Assembly: GCA_017744515.1 (NCBI GenBank)
Contig: JAGIBF010000067.1
Location: 1-44,791, forward strand
Direction: 5' to 3'
Source: Niastella sp.
Lineage (GTDB): Bacteria > Bacteroidota > Bacteroidia > Chitinophagales > Chitinophagaceae
DNA length: 44,791 bases
Shown: piece by piece, positions 8,647 to 17,037 of the stretch
How positions within the stretch are numbered: position 1 is the stretch's first letter
Layout: every line of letters begins with the position of its first letter
Made by a program: the position numbers and the translations under genes
The notes under the pieces: generated by a model
The model's input: only the letters and a program-made list of their open reading frames with translations
Told to the model about the DNA's origin: nothing
Databases searched by the model: none

Positions 8647-9230
8647 TCTGAACCACGATTTATTGGATTGAATGGATTGGGTGGAAAGTAAATGTTTACA
8701 ATTACTTCATTGTTTAAATCCATTTGCATTATGCTGAGGTACTATCTTCATCTCAGAAGTTGATGATGGCTGAATTAGTTGACAGGTTGAAAAGTTTACG
8801 AGTTGATAAGGTGAAGATAGTTGCGTTGTGGTAAGTAGAAAAAGCCTGGGATGAAATGTTAAAGTAGCTATAAAAAAAGAGTCCCGCCTTTCAGCGGGAC
8901 TGCACTAATCAAATACCATTAACCATTAAACCTTATCCTATGAAAATTCAAATATAAGATGCTGGTGTTGAAACAATGGTTGCACAATGCAATTTTTTTT
9001 GGAGTAATTGATCTAAATCAACCAGTAAATAGGTAAGTTTCTTACTACACCGCTGTTCTATGTAATTATCTAATCATATCAGCTTTACGCAAACGTTTGC
9101 GGCCAAATCTTCTTCCATAAATTCCTTGCTAAACCGTTATTCTTATCATGTTTCGGCGAATGACGGATATTCACCTACTCTTAACATATTTTAACATCCG
9201 GCTCATAGCTTACCACCCGGATTCAACGCA
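8647..9230. other. Gene-free stretch with a minus-strand terminator and an orphan leader-like segment
   Basis: No convincing gene in 584 bp. At 8778-8813 there is a copy of the degenerate GTTGACAGGTTGAAAAGTT repeat. A hairpin with arms AGTCCCGC (8880-8887) and GCGGGACT (8894-8901) has seven A on its left, so it would terminate minus-strand transcription. To its right comes an AT-rich leader ending CCTTATCCTATGAAAATT, where the ATG opens a frame that stops after five codons. This looks like the front of a gene whose body is gone, but that is only an impression. The rest is AT-rich with no further structure that I can see. Confidence 0.45.
8871..8901 (-). terminator. Terminator-like hairpin, minus-strand orientation
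   Basis: An 8-bp perfect stem (AGTCCCGC/GCGGGACT) with a 6-base loop, followed on the minus strand by seven T. The nearest gene it could serve is the thioredoxin-like lipoprotein gene, whose stop is about 330 bp away. Confidence 0.65.
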
Positions 9231-9758
9231 CTACCAACTTGTTTTAAAGCTCTTTTGGTACTCCCCAAAATCTCTCTTTCCGTAGTGACCTTCGCCAAAA
9301 TATTTGACGAGCAATTCGAGCTCAGGAGGTGTGAGGTATCCGGGAATTGCCTGGGGCTCGCCGTCAACTGGTATGATGACTGTGGTGGGATAGGATAGCT
9401 GTCCCCGGGTGAGGTAAACAGCAAAATCGTTGGTGCGGTAGTTGGGATTAAAGGTATAGGTCTTGCCTTTCCAGGTGATGGTGTTGCGGGATTCGGCATC
9501 GACTTTGGCAGCATAGAATTTCTCCTGCAGGTAGGCGCCTACTTTTTTATTGGCGTATGTTTTTTTATCCATGACTTTACACCAGCCACACCAATCGGTA
9601 TAGAGGTCGATGAGCACTGGTCTTTTTTGCTTTTGCAGGCTGTCGGCTACCTGCTGCAACGTGAGCCACCGGGTTTTGGCTTTTCCTTCCACCGGACGTT
9701 GTCCACAGGAAAAAACAGTGATCCAGGTAAAGAAAACAACCAGTTTGAGGGTTTGCAT
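9231..9758 (-). CDS. Thioredoxin-fold lipoprotein (DUF255/thioredoxin_7-like)
   Basis: A 175-residue lipoprotein likely held at the inner or outer membrane facing the periplasm. The start at 9758 gives MQTLKLVVFFTWITVFSC with a lipobox ending at Cys18. The longer frame from 9803 would bury this signal, so 9758 is chosen. The thioredoxin active site is DWCGWCKVM (Cys57, Cys60), preceded by PVLIDLYT, and the cis-proline region is SYPTTVIIPVDGE. A CGWC motif with a following long insert (TWKGKTYTFNPNYRTNDF) is typical of thioredoxin_7-like proteins that reduce or isomerise disulphides in exported proteins. Its partner is unknown. The ubiX start lies 78 bp away on the opposite strand, so the two genes share a divergent promoter region. 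Confidence 0.87.
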   Translation of the reverse strand: MQTLKLVVFFTWITVFSCGQRPVEGKAKTRWLTLQQVADSLQKQKRPVLIDLYTDWCGWCKVMDKKTYANKKVGAYLQEKFYAAKVDAESRNTITWKGKTYTFNPNYRTNDFAVYLTRGQLSYPTTVIIPVDGEPQAIPGYLTPPELELLVKYFGEGHYGKRDFGEYQKSFKTSW

Positions 9759-9836
9759 GTTTATTTTTGTTTGATGTTCGTTAGGCGTTTCGACAAGGCT
9801 CAACGGGACAATACCATTAAAGTTAACTCAATTATC

Positions 9837-10433
9837 ATGCATAAAATTGTGCTGGCCATTACGGGTGCAAGCGGCTCGATCTATCCTCAATTGTTACTGA
9901 ATAAATTGCTTGGCATTGCTGATCAGTGGGAGGACCTGGCCGTGGTGATGACTGAAAATGCCAAACAGGTGTGGGAAACGGAGCTGGGGAATGCGGATTA
10001 TAAGAAGATGGAAGCGGATTTCGCGGATCAAGGTAACCTGAAAGGCAAGCGTGTGCAATTTTATCATAAGATGGATTTCAATGCTCCTTTTGCTTCGGGC
10101 TCGGGCCGGTTCAATACCATGATCATTGCTCCCTGTTCGATGGGTACATTGGGCAGGATTGCTACGGGGGTATCCAATGACCTGATCTCCCGGGCGGCCG
10201 ATGTGGTGCTGAAGGAGCGCCGCAAGCTCATCTGCGTTGTTCGGGACACGCCGTATAACCTCATTCACATACGTAATATGGAGACCGTGACGCTGGCGGG
10301 GGGTATCATCTGTCCTGCTTCTCCTTCGTTCTACAGCCGTCCTACCACCATCGAGGAAGCTGCCGCCACTGTGGCCGACCGGGTGCTTGACCTGGCGGGA
10401 TTGGATATCAGCACGTTTCGCTGGGGATCGTGA
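9837..10433 (+). CDS. ubiX: Flavin prenyltransferase UbiX
   Basis: A 198-residue cytosolic flavoprotein that attaches a dimethylallyl group to FMN to make prenylated FMN, the cofactor of UbiD-type decarboxylases. Motifs are the N-terminal FMN-binding VLAITGASGSIYPQLLLNKL, the MIIAPCSMGTLGRIATGVSNDLISRAADVVLKE block (split here for length: APCSMGTLGRIATG and DLISRAADVVLKE), and VVRDTPYNLIHIRNM, which holds the conserved Arg and His. A frame extends upstream to 9627, but the conserved domain begins at the ATG at 9837, as in other UbiX proteins. No ubiD gene is in the window. In Bacteroidota that lack ubiquinone it probably serves menaquinone-pathway or other decarboxylases. Confidence 0.94.
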   Translation: MHKIVLAITGASGSIYPQLLLNKLLGIADQWEDLAVVMTENAKQVWETELGNADYKKMEADFADQGNLKGKRVQFYHKMDFNAPFASGSGRFNTMIIAPCSMGTLGRIATGVSNDLISRAADVVLKERRKLICVVRDTPYNLIHIRNMETVTLAGGIICPASPSFYSRPTTIEEAAATVADRVLDLAGLDISTFRWGS

Positions 10434-10480
10434 GGATTGCGGATTCAGGATTCAGGATTTAGGATTTAGGATTGCTCCGC
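10433..10480. repeat. Degenerate GGATTCAGGATTTAGGATT direct repeat
   Basis: About four tandem copies of a 7-10 base unit (GATTCAG, GATTCAG, GATTTAG, GATTTAG) start at the ubiX stop codon, flanked by TTGCGG and its near-complement CCGCAA. A related word (GGATTTAGG) occurs near 4762. Simple, degenerate, function unknown. Confidence 0.6.
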
Positions 10481-10482
10481 AA

Positions 10483-10509
10483 TAAAAAAGGCTGATGAAA
10501 CATCAGCCT
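10483..10509 (-). terminator. Intrinsic terminator of the ftsK-lolA unit
   Basis: A 9-bp perfect stem (AGGCTGATG at 10489-10497, CATCAGCCT at 10501-10509) with a 3-base loop and six T on the minus strand. It lies about 60 bp past the lolA stop and could slow plus-strand read-through from ubiX only weakly, since that side lacks a T run. Confidence 0.85.
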
Positions 10510-10571
10510 GTATAAATTAACGGTGCCTGCAGCACCAAAAGAATCCGAAATTCTAAATTCTACATCCGCAA

Positions 10572-11246
10572 TTATCGAAGGTCTACTTCTTCTACACCCG
10601 GGTATTTGCTTTTGTCGAAAGCAAACATCGCGTCTGTAAGGGGGGCTTTGCCGTTGAGTGAGCTTACGGTATAAGATATCTTAGTGCCGCTTTTGTCGAG
10701 GATACGGGTGCTGTAGATCGTCTTTGCGTTCTTATCTACCAGCAGGAAAACTTTGTGGAAGGCTTTTGTTTTATCTACAGGCGTCATTTCTATCTCTATC
10801 AGGGTCTTTCCGGCTTCTTTCTTCTCGCCATTCAATTTGTAGAGGAAGTCTTTATCGTAGAAATTGGTGAATAGTTTCTGGGGAGTGATCATGCTGGAAG
10901 AGCCTTCCAGCTTGGTGATTGTCACTTCGTTAGCGCCTTTGTCATATGTCCAGATGTTGGAGCCGTCGCAGAAGATCTCGGCACCGCCGGCGAGGCTTAC
11001 GCGGTATTTGGAGCCTTTCATGGATACGGTACCTTTCTTATTGTCGAGCACTTTGCCTTTGGCGTCTTCATTCTTCAGGGCAAAAGCGGCTTGTACAGCT
11101 TTGTAGGTCTTGAACTTAGCACTTACCTCATCGAGTACTTTTTTGGCGGCGGGATCGCTGCTAACGGGTTGGTCGCCAATCTTATTTTGTGTAAATCCTG
11201 TTAATCCAGCCAATAATAAACTACAGAATAAAAGTGCTGATCTCAT
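10572..11246 (-). CDS. lolA: LolA-like outer-membrane lipoprotein carrier
   Basis: A 224-residue periplasmic carrier thought to ferry lipoproteins from the inner to the outer membrane. The signal peptide is MRSALLFCSLLLAGLTGFTQ. The mature part shows the LolA fold pattern: an amphipathic helix (AAKKVLDEVSAKFKTYKAVQAAF), then strand pairs including KGTVSMKGSKYRVSL, EIFCDGSNIWTYDKGANEVTI, a loop with SSSMITPQKLFTNFYD, and LLVDKNAKTIYSTRILDKSGTKISYTV (written here as short parts of one stretch). It lies 114 bp after ftsK on the same strand. FtsK-LolA adjacency is common in Bacteroidota, which supports the call. A single terminator after lolA suggests co-transcription. Confidence 0.9.
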   Translation of the reverse strand: MRSALLFCSLLLAGLTGFTQNKIGDQPVSSDPAAKKVLDEVSAKFKTYKAVQAAFALKNEDAKGKVLDNKKGTVSMKGSKYRVSLAGGAEIFCDGSNIWTYDKGANEVTITKLEGSSSMITPQKLFTNFYDKDFLYKLNGEKKEAGKTLIEIEMTPVDKTKAFHKVFLLVDKNAKTIYSTRILDKSGTKISYTVSSLNGKAPLTDAMFAFDKSKYPGVEEVDLR

Positions 11247-11360
11247 TTATAGGTATTTGTGATTGATACGTATATAAAGGCGGCAAAGATACCCCTTTGT
11301 GTCAAAAACTTAGACGTCGATTATCCCCGGTCCGTTTATCCGTTAGGAAATAATTAACAG

Positions 11361-13901
11361 TTATTGAAAGTTGGCGAGGTGTTGTTCGAGGTCCATTTCG
11401 GTTTTGATGAGGACGTCGCGTGCCTTGCTTCCCTGGCTGGGGCCTACGATACCGGCTGCTTCGAGCTGGTCCATGAGGCGGCCGGCGCGGTTGTAGCCGA
11501 GTTTCATACGCCGCTGTAACAGTGAGGTGCTTCCAATCTGGCTGTTCACGATCATGCGGGCTGCATCTTCGAAGAGGGAGTCACGATCGGAGAGGTCGAA
11601 GTCTTTTCCTTCGAGTTCTTTTTCGTCTACATACTCGGGCAGCATGAATGCATTGGGATAACCGCGTTGGGCACCAATGTTATCGCACACGCTTTCTACT
11701 TCGGGTGTATCCACGAATGCGCACTGGAGGCGTGTCAATTCTCCGTTGTAGGAGATCAACATGTCGCCTTTACCAATGAGCTGCTCGGCACCTCCTGTAT
11801 CGAGGATGGTGCGGGAGTCGATCTTGGAGGATACTTTAAAGGCAATACGCGCCGGGAAGTTGGCCTTGATGGTACCTGTAATGATGTTGACCGAAGGTCG
11901 CTGGGTAGCAATGATCAGGTGGATACCTACGGCACGCGCCAACTGCGCGAGGCGCGCGATCGGCATTTCCACTTCTTTGCCGGCTGTCATGATCAGGTCG
12001 GCAAACTCATCCACAACCAGTACAATGAAGGGCAGGAACTGGTGGCCTTTCTCCGGGTTGAGCCTGCGCTTGATAAACTTTTCGTTGTACTCACGGATGT
12101 TGCGGGTGCCTGCTTCTTTGAGCAGGTCGTACCGGTTGTCCATTTCTATACAAAGGGCGTTGAGTGTATGTATTACTTTCTTGGTATCGGTGATGATGGC
12201 TTCTTCTTCACCCGGCAGCTTTGCCAGGAAGTGGTTCTCGATGGTGCGGTAGAGGGTAAGCTCTACTTTTTTAGGATCGACCAGTACCAGTTTCAGTTGA
12301 GACGGGTGTTTCTTATAGAGCAGGGATACCAGGATGGCATTGAGGCCAACCGATTTACCCTGACCCGTAGCACCTGCCATCAGCAAGTGGGGCATCGTAG
12401 CAAGGTCGACGATGAAGTTCTCGTTGTCGATCTTTTTACCGATGGCTACGGGTAAACTGAAGCTGTTGGCCTGGAATTTTTCCGATGCCAGCAGCGTCTT
12501 CATGCTCACCACTGTTTTCTTCACATTCGGTACTTCAATACCAATGGTTCCTTTACCTGGTATCGGCGCGATGATACGGATACCCAGGGCCGCAAGGCTC
12601 AAGGCAATATCATCTTCGAGGTTTTTGATACGGGAGATACGCACTCCGGCCGCCGGTACAATCTCATAGAGTGTAACGGTGGGCCCTACGGTAGCGCTGA
12701 TCTTCTGGATATCGATATCGTAGTTCTTGAGGGTGGTGATGATCTGGTTTTTGTTGGTCTCCAGCTCCGCCGCATCCTGTATGATCTTCTCACTGCCGTG
12801 TTGTTCCAGCAGATCGAGTGAGGGGTATTGGTAGTCGCTGAGGTCGAGCGTAGGCTCGTAGGGTGTAGTAATGACTGGCTTCTTCTCTTCTACTTCTTCT
12901 CCGGGCTCCTCTACGGCCTCTTCTCCTGCCGGTTCTTCGGGCATGGATTTGATCTCCAGCTCGAGTGCAGCGGCTGCCTGCTGTGCTTTCTCCATTTTTT
13001 TGCTGACCGGCGGTGTTACCGGTGGTACTACCACAGGTGGCTTCACCGGTATTGGCTCCGGCTCTGTTACGTCGAAAGGTGGTTCGTCTTCTTCTGGCCG
13101 CTCTACCAACTCCATTTCATCCAGCAGTTCTTCATCTATCTCCAATTTGGGCTCCAACAATGGTGCTGCCTGTTCGCCTTTCCTGAGTTTATTCGTCTTT
13201 TTGGGTTTGGGCGCCGGCTCCTGTTCTTCTTCATTGACGGGCAACACGGGCTCAGGCACTGCCGCGGCTTTCTTCGCAGGCAAGGCTGGTACTTTGAATA
13301 CCGGGTTGAAGCGCCAGATGAAGTAGGCCAAACCGCCCAGCAACAACACGGCGGCTGTTCCTATTTTACCGATGAGGCTCACCAGCCAGTCGCTGATCAT
13401 GGTGCCCATAGCGCCGCCCCAGGCAAACTGATTTTTGCCGGCAAAGAAGGCAAAGGCCACGCTGAAGAAAAGTATGCCCACGATGAGGTAGCGCACGTTT
13501 CGCCAGACAGAGAATATTTTTTTGCCAAAGAGTGCATTGACTCCCATGACAAAGAAGAGTGTACAGAACAGGAAGGAGGCAAGCCCAAAGGCGTTGTAGA
13601 AAAACTGGTGTGATATGTAAGCGCCAATGTTGCCCAACAGGTTGGTGGTTTTGACACCGGCTGAGGGCCACAGTATGGAGGCTCCTTTAAAGACTTTGTC
13701 CTGGTCTTCGCGCCAGGTAAATAAATAGGATGCAAAGGCTATGAAAAGGAAGAGGCTTACCAGCAGGGACACCGTGCCGGCAATTTTGTGGGTACGTTCG
13801 TCTTTGACTAATTGTTTGACGGTTACCTGTTCTTCTTTTTCAGGTTTCAGTTTGTCGGTATCAGCTGCTTTGTTTTTGCCCGATTTTAAGCGATTGGCCA
13901 T
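11361..13901 (-). CDS. ftsK: FtsK/SpoIIIE-type DNA translocase
   Basis: An 846-residue septum-anchored motor that pumps chromosome ends into daughter cells. Four membrane segments lie in about residues 40-210 (VSLLVSLFLFIAFASYLF, FLFCTLFFVMGVNALF, YLIVGILFFSVAFAFF, AAVLLLGGLAYFIW). A linker rich in Pro, Glu and Lys runs to about 345. The alpha domain follows with YPSLDLLE. The ATPase core has Walker A GATGQGKSVGLNA near residue 510, Walker B VLVVDEFADLI, and the FtsK signature IATQRPSVNIITGTIKANFP. The C-terminal gamma winged helix (RRMKLGYNRAGRLMDQLE, GIVGPSQGSKARDVL) binds oriented DNA sites. All parts are present and the length is normal for the phylum. lolA follows on the same strand. Long plus-strand frames inside are shadows. 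Confidence 0.96.
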   Translation of the reverse strand: MANRLKSGKNKAADTDKLKPEKEEQVTVKQLVKDERTHKIAGTVSLLVSLFLFIAFASYLFTWREDQDKVFKGASILWPSAGVKTTNLLGNIGAYISHQFFYNAFGLASFLFCTLFFVMGVNALFGKKIFSVWRNVRYLIVGILFFSVAFAFFAGKNQFAWGGAMGTMISDWLVSLIGKIGTAAVLLLGGLAYFIWRFNPVFKVPALPAKKAAAVPEPVLPVNEEEQEPAPKPKKTNKLRKGEQAAPLLEPKLEIDEELLDEMELVERPEEDEPPFDVTEPEPIPVKPPVVVPPVTPPVSKKMEKAQQAAAALELEIKSMPEEPAGEEAVEEPGEEVEEKKPVITTPYEPTLDLSDYQYPSLDLLEQHGSEKIIQDAAELETNKNQIITTLKNYDIDIQKISATVGPTVTLYEIVPAAGVRISRIKNLEDDIALSLAALGIRIIAPIPGKGTIGIEVPNVKKTVVSMKTLLASEKFQANSFSLPVAIGKKIDNENFIVDLATMPHLLMAGATGQGKSVGLNAILVSLLYKKHPSQLKLVLVDPKKVELTLYRTIENHFLAKLPGEEEAIITDTKKVIHTLNALCIEMDNRYDLLKEAGTRNIREYNEKFIKRRLNPEKGHQFLPFIVLVVDEFADLIMTAGKEVEMPIARLAQLARAVGIHLIIATQRPSVNIITGTIKANFPARIAFKVSSKIDSRTILDTGGAEQLIGKGDMLISYNGELTRLQCAFVDTPEVESVCDNIGAQRGYPNAFMLPEYVDEKELEGKDFDLSDRDSLFEDAARMIVNSQIGSTSLLQRRMKLGYNRAGRLMDQLEAAGIVGPSQGSKARDVLIKTEMDLEQHLANFQ

Positions 13902-13994
13902 GAGTACAAAGATAAGTAGTTGAACAAAACTGTGGTAGAATCAAATAAAAGCGTGCGGTGCTGGTAAATATTGTATTTTAGAAGGTCAAACAAC

Positions 13995-15965
13995 ATGAAA
14001 TTCCGGGAGCACCAACCTTTTGCATCGGTCAGGCGCCCACCCTGCCGTTCTCGTGTGGCTATGGTCCTGTTTACCGGGATGTTTTTTCTGTTGCTTTTAT
14101 CCAACTCCGGCAGTTACGCTCAAGCTGATTCAAACGGCGTCGATATCGCCCATATCCGTTTTTTCAGGTCGGAAAACCTGCACTTTGAAGTTGCCACGCT
14201 GCCAAGGAATTTTGGTGACAAACCGGATATTGCCGGTCTTCCTTACCGGCCACTGAGCCGGAGCTTGCCGGCCAACTATATCGAAAAGGATATTTTCGAG
14301 CGGTTTACGCTTACCAACAGCAGTGATTCGGTTAAAAGTGTTTTCTTTTTGCCTGGCTTTTATTGCAAGGATATCCGTTTGTTCAGTGCCAACTCCGGCA
14401 GTCCTTCTGCCACGCCGGTTTTAATACCAGATACGTCCAATTTGAAAAAACCGCTGGGGGCGCGGCTGATCACGCTTCAGCCGCATGAAACACGGACGTT
14501 TTACTGCCGCTTCCATTTCATGCGTTCGAATGTGAACAATATCATTCCCCGCCTTATCGAAAAGGATTATTTCAGGCAATGGCGGTCGTCCATCTCCGAC
14601 CGCGATTATATGCTGAATACCGTGACGTATGTGGCGACCGGCATCCTGCTGATGATGATCTTTTATTCTTTGGCTGCGTACCTGCAGAGCGGTTCACGGG
14701 AGTTCATTTTTTATGCGCTGTATACTTTTTGTACGGCTGCGCTGTTGTTCCTGAAATCTTTCCTGACCTTATCAGGGTCAGACTTCCATTTCTTTTACGA
14801 GGAGTATCTCGACTTCATGGTGATGACGGCCAGTGTGTTTACCTACCTGTTCTTTGTTCGTCAGTTCCTCAACACCAAGGTGCTGCATCCTCAGCTGGAC
14901 CGGTTTATGCGCTGGGCCAAGGTGGTGATGACTATATTCTTTATTATTTATTCCATTCTATATTTCTTTACGGATAAATATGTTATTCTCAGCATCATGG
15001 AGAACATGGTGATGAAGGCTATTTTCCTCGTGATCGGGGTTGTGTTCATCGTTTTCAGCATCAAAAAGAAGGATGCTTTGCTGAACTACCTGGCGCTGGG
15101 TAACTTATCGCTGGTGGTGTTTTCGCTTATTTCGCTGCTGATGCTGCAATTCAAGCTCGGCTTTGCCGACAGTGAATCGCGCTGGGGGATCTTCAACCGC
15201 TCTTTGTTGTATTATGAGATCGGCCTCGTACTGGAGCTCGCTTTTTTCCTTTCGGGGCTTGCGTATAAGAACCGCCGCGATATCGTGGAAAGGGTGAAGG
15301 AGCGGGAAAGGCTGAAGCTGGAGAATGAGCGTAAGGAGTTTGAAAAGCAGATGGCCGTGGTGACTGCGATGCAGGGTGAGCGTGACCGTATTTCGGCGGA
15401 CATGCATGATGAACTGGGCTCGGGTGTGACAGCTATCCGCCTGATGAGTGAGATCCTGAAGACCAAAATGAAGAGCCAGTCGATCCCCGAACTGGAAAAG
15501 ATATCGAGCAGTGCGAATGAGCTGCTGGGCAAGATGAATACCATCATCTGGACCATGAAGAGCTCCAACGATACCGTGGAGAGTCTCGTGGCTTATATCC
15601 GGGCGCATGCTATCGAATATTTTGATAGTACGCCGATAGATTGTACCGTGAAGCTGCCGGCGCTGATACCGCAGGCCGATATCAGCGGAGAGAAACGCCG
15701 GAACATTTTCCTGAGTGTGAAGGAATCGCTGAACAATGCCATGAAGCATTCGCAGGCTACGCACCTGCATATCGATATTTCTACGAAAGATAATTCTCTT
15801 ATCATCCGCGTAACAGACAATGGGGTCGGTATCAATACCGAGCAGCTTCGCCGCTTTGGGAACGGGCTTAGTAATATGCGGCGGCGTATGGAAAGTATTG
15901 GGGGTTCGTTTCTTATCGAGAGTAATAAGGAACAGTGTACGGTGACTTTTCAGGCGCCATTGTGA
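13995..15965 (+). CDS. Orphan membrane sensor histidine kinase, 7TMR-DISM type with HisKA_3
   Basis: A 656-residue inner-membrane kinase. After a signal peptide (VLFTGMFFLLLLSNSGSYAQ) comes an extracytoplasmic 7TMR-DISMED2-like sensor to about residue 200. Seven membrane segments fill about 205-420 (GILLMMIFYSLAAYL, FIFYALYTFCTAALLF, FMVMTASVFTYLFFV and others). A coiled-coil linker (ERERLKLENERKEFEKQM) leads to the HisKA_3 helix with the phospho-acceptor His near residue 470 (SADMHDELGSGVTAIRL). The GHKL ATPase has an N box NNAMKHSQATHLHI, DNGVGI and GNGLSNMRRR. The architecture matches LytTR- or NarL-type two-component kinases, but no response regulator gene is next to it. The ATG at 13995 is preferred over an upstream TTG at 13971. 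Possible ligands, often carbohydrates for this sensor fold, cannot be named. Confidence 0.9.
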   Translation: MKFREHQPFASVRRPPCRSRVAMVLFTGMFFLLLLSNSGSYAQADSNGVDIAHIRFFRSENLHFEVATLPRNFGDKPDIAGLPYRPLSRSLPANYIEKDIFERFTLTNSSDSVKSVFFLPGFYCKDIRLFSANSGSPSATPVLIPDTSNLKKPLGARLITLQPHETRTFYCRFHFMRSNVNNIIPRLIEKDYFRQWRSSISDRDYMLNTVTYVATGILLMMIFYSLAAYLQSGSREFIFYALYTFCTAALLFLKSFLTLSGSDFHFFYEEYLDFMVMTASVFTYLFFVRQFLNTKVLHPQLDRFMRWAKVVMTIFFIIYSILYFFTDKYVILSIMENMVMKAIFLVIGVVFIVFSIKKKDALLNYLALGNLSLVVFSLISLLMLQFKLGFADSESRWGIFNRSLLYYEIGLVLELAFFLSGLAYKNRRDIVERVKERERLKLENERKEFEKQMAVVTAMQGERDRISADMHDELGSGVTAIRLMSEILKTKMKSQSIPELEKISSSANELLGKMNTIIWTMKSSNDTVESLVAYIRAHAIEYFDSTPIDCTVKLPALIPQADISGEKRRNIFLSVKESLNNAMKHSQATHLHIDISTKDNSLIIRVTDNGVGINTEQLRRFGNGLSNMRRRMESIGGSFLIESNKEQCTVTFQAPL

Positions 15966-15983
15966 CGGCAATGTCGGCAGTAC

Positions 15984-16010
15984 CGGCAATCGGCAATGCG
16001 TTTGCTTCGA
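15984..16010 (+). repeat. 27-bp direct repeat, left copy
   Basis: CGGCAATCGGCAATGCG plus TTTGCTTCGA, identical in sequence and orientation to 17557-17583. The two copies flank the three-gene block DUF423-aroK-acetyltransferase on the minus strand. Each is followed by other intergenic repeat words. Confidence 0.8.
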
Positions 16011-16058
16011 GCAAATACACTTTTGCCTCGATAGCAGATTTCTCACTCCGCTATCGCT

Positions 16059-16103
16059 CCGTTCGAAATGACAAAGAAGGGTGGATTCCGTTCGAAATGA
16101 CAA
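16059..16103 (+). repeat. Two 16-bp direct repeats CCGTTCGAAATGACAA
   Basis: Exact copies at 16059-16074 and 16088-16103, starting 29 bp apart, preceded by TTCTCACTCCGCTATCGCT. This word combination resembles widely scattered REP-like intergenic repeats of bacteria. It lies between the convergent histidine kinase and DUF423 genes, where no clear terminator is seen. Confidence 0.6.
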
Positions 16104-16136
16104 GCTTTGTTCGAATATGCAACCTTATGTAAATGT

Positions 16137-16523
16137 TTACTTCTTCATTATTGAGATAAACATCGCGATCCAGCCGGCGATGAGGAATAATCCGCCGAAG
16201 GGGGTGATGGCGCCAATGCCGCTCAGGCCAACTGTGTTGGTGGCTTTGAGGGTGGTGAGTATGTATAAGGAGCCGGAGAAGAGGATGATGCCTATGATAA
16301 AGCAAATGCCGGCATAGCGCATCCAATCGGCAGAAAACTTATCATAGAGGATAGCGACAGCGAGGAGTGCGAAGACGTGGTAGAACTGGTAGCGTACGCC
16401 TGTTTCGAAAGTGGTGATGGTTTCGGGCGGGACCAGTTTTTTGAGTCCATGGGCGCCAAAGGCACCGAGTGCAACGGAGAGGGCTCCCAGGAGGGTAGCC
16501 GTCATCAGGAATCCTTTATGCAT
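16137..16523 (-). CDS. DUF423 (YgdD-type) small membrane protein
   Basis: A 128-residue integral membrane protein with four predicted helices: TATLLGALSVALGAFGAHGL (17-20 residues), YHVFALLAVAILYD, YAGICFIIGIILFSGSLYIL and ITPFGGLFLIAGWIAMFIS. The GAFGAHGL motif after the first helix and the FETGVRYQFYHVFALL segment are hallmarks of the DUF423 family, conserved in many bacteria but without an assigned biochemical role. The gene begins inside the end of aroK (8-bp overlap, 16516-16523), so the two are translationally coupled; the coupling is probably positional rather than functional. A frame on the opposite strand of similar size is its shadow. Confidence 0.9.
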   Translation of the reverse strand: MHKGFLMTATLLGALSVALGAFGAHGLKKLVPPETITTFETGVRYQFYHVFALLAVAILYDKFSADWMRYAGICFIIGIILFSGSLYILTTLKATNTVGLSGIGAITPFGGLFLIAGWIAMFISIMKK

Positions 16524-17028
16524 GTAATACTGTTTGTATGAAATCGTTCATCGAGATCGCGTCTTCTTTATCGAGTATAACATCGGCCTGCTCGTAATAC
16601 ATGCGCCGTTCGTTGAGCTTGCGGATGATGAATGTACGCAATCCCTCGTCGTCGATGTCCTTGATCAATGGCCGTTTGGCCTTTTCTTTGAGCAGGCGCT
16701 GCAAAATTACATCGACATGGGTGTTGAGCCACACTACAATGCCTACTTTTTTCATGTACTCGATGTTGTTGAAGAAGCAGGGTGTGCCTCCTCCGCAGGA
16801 GAGTACCATGGATTCGTTGGCATCAACCAACTGTTCCATGATGTCTTTTTCTTTTTGCCGGAAGTATTCTTCTCCTTTGGTGGCGAAGATATCGGTGACG
16901 CTGGTACCGTTCTCTGCTTTGACTACTTCTTCATCGAGGTCGAAGAAGGGTAACTGCAGGCGGTGGGCGACCTGTGTTCCCCAGTGTGTTTTACCTGACC
17001 CCATGAATCCTATCAGTATTATCCGCAT
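16516..17028 (-). CDS. aroK: Shikimate kinase
   Basis: A 170-residue cytosolic enzyme that phosphorylates shikimate at the 3-hydroxyl in the chorismate pathway. The P-loop is GFMGSGKT (Lys13), the shikimate-binding Asp lies in PFFDLDEEV, EEYFRQKE carries the conserved Arg, LSCGGGTPC is the glycine-rich shikimate loop, and the lid holds KRPLI. Length is typical. The longest frame starts with TTG at 17034; the ATG at 17028 begins directly at the first strand and is chosen. It overlaps the following DUF423 gene by 8 bp and lies 9 bp after the acetyltransferase gene, so the three genes probably form one operon read right to left. Confidence 0.95.
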   Translation of the reverse strand: MRIILIGFMGSGKTHWGTQVAHRLQLPFFDLDEEVVKAENGTSVTDIFATKGEEYFRQKEKDIMEQLVDANESMVLSCGGGTPCFFNNIEYMKKVGIVVWLNTHVDVILQRLLKEKAKRPLIKDIDDEGLRTFIIRKLNERRMYYEQADVILDKEDAISMNDFIQTVLHA

Positions 17029-17037
17029 CGGCAAGAA

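Noticed and set aside
12828..13613. Long plus-strand reading frames inside ftsK (also 11667-12455)
   Set aside because: They are antisense to a clearly conserved gene, with low-complexity Phe/Gly/Ser-rich translations and no recognisable domain.
15105..16103. 332-residue minus-strand frame over the histidine kinase gene
   Set aside because: His/Arg-rich antisense translation of a conserved kinase.
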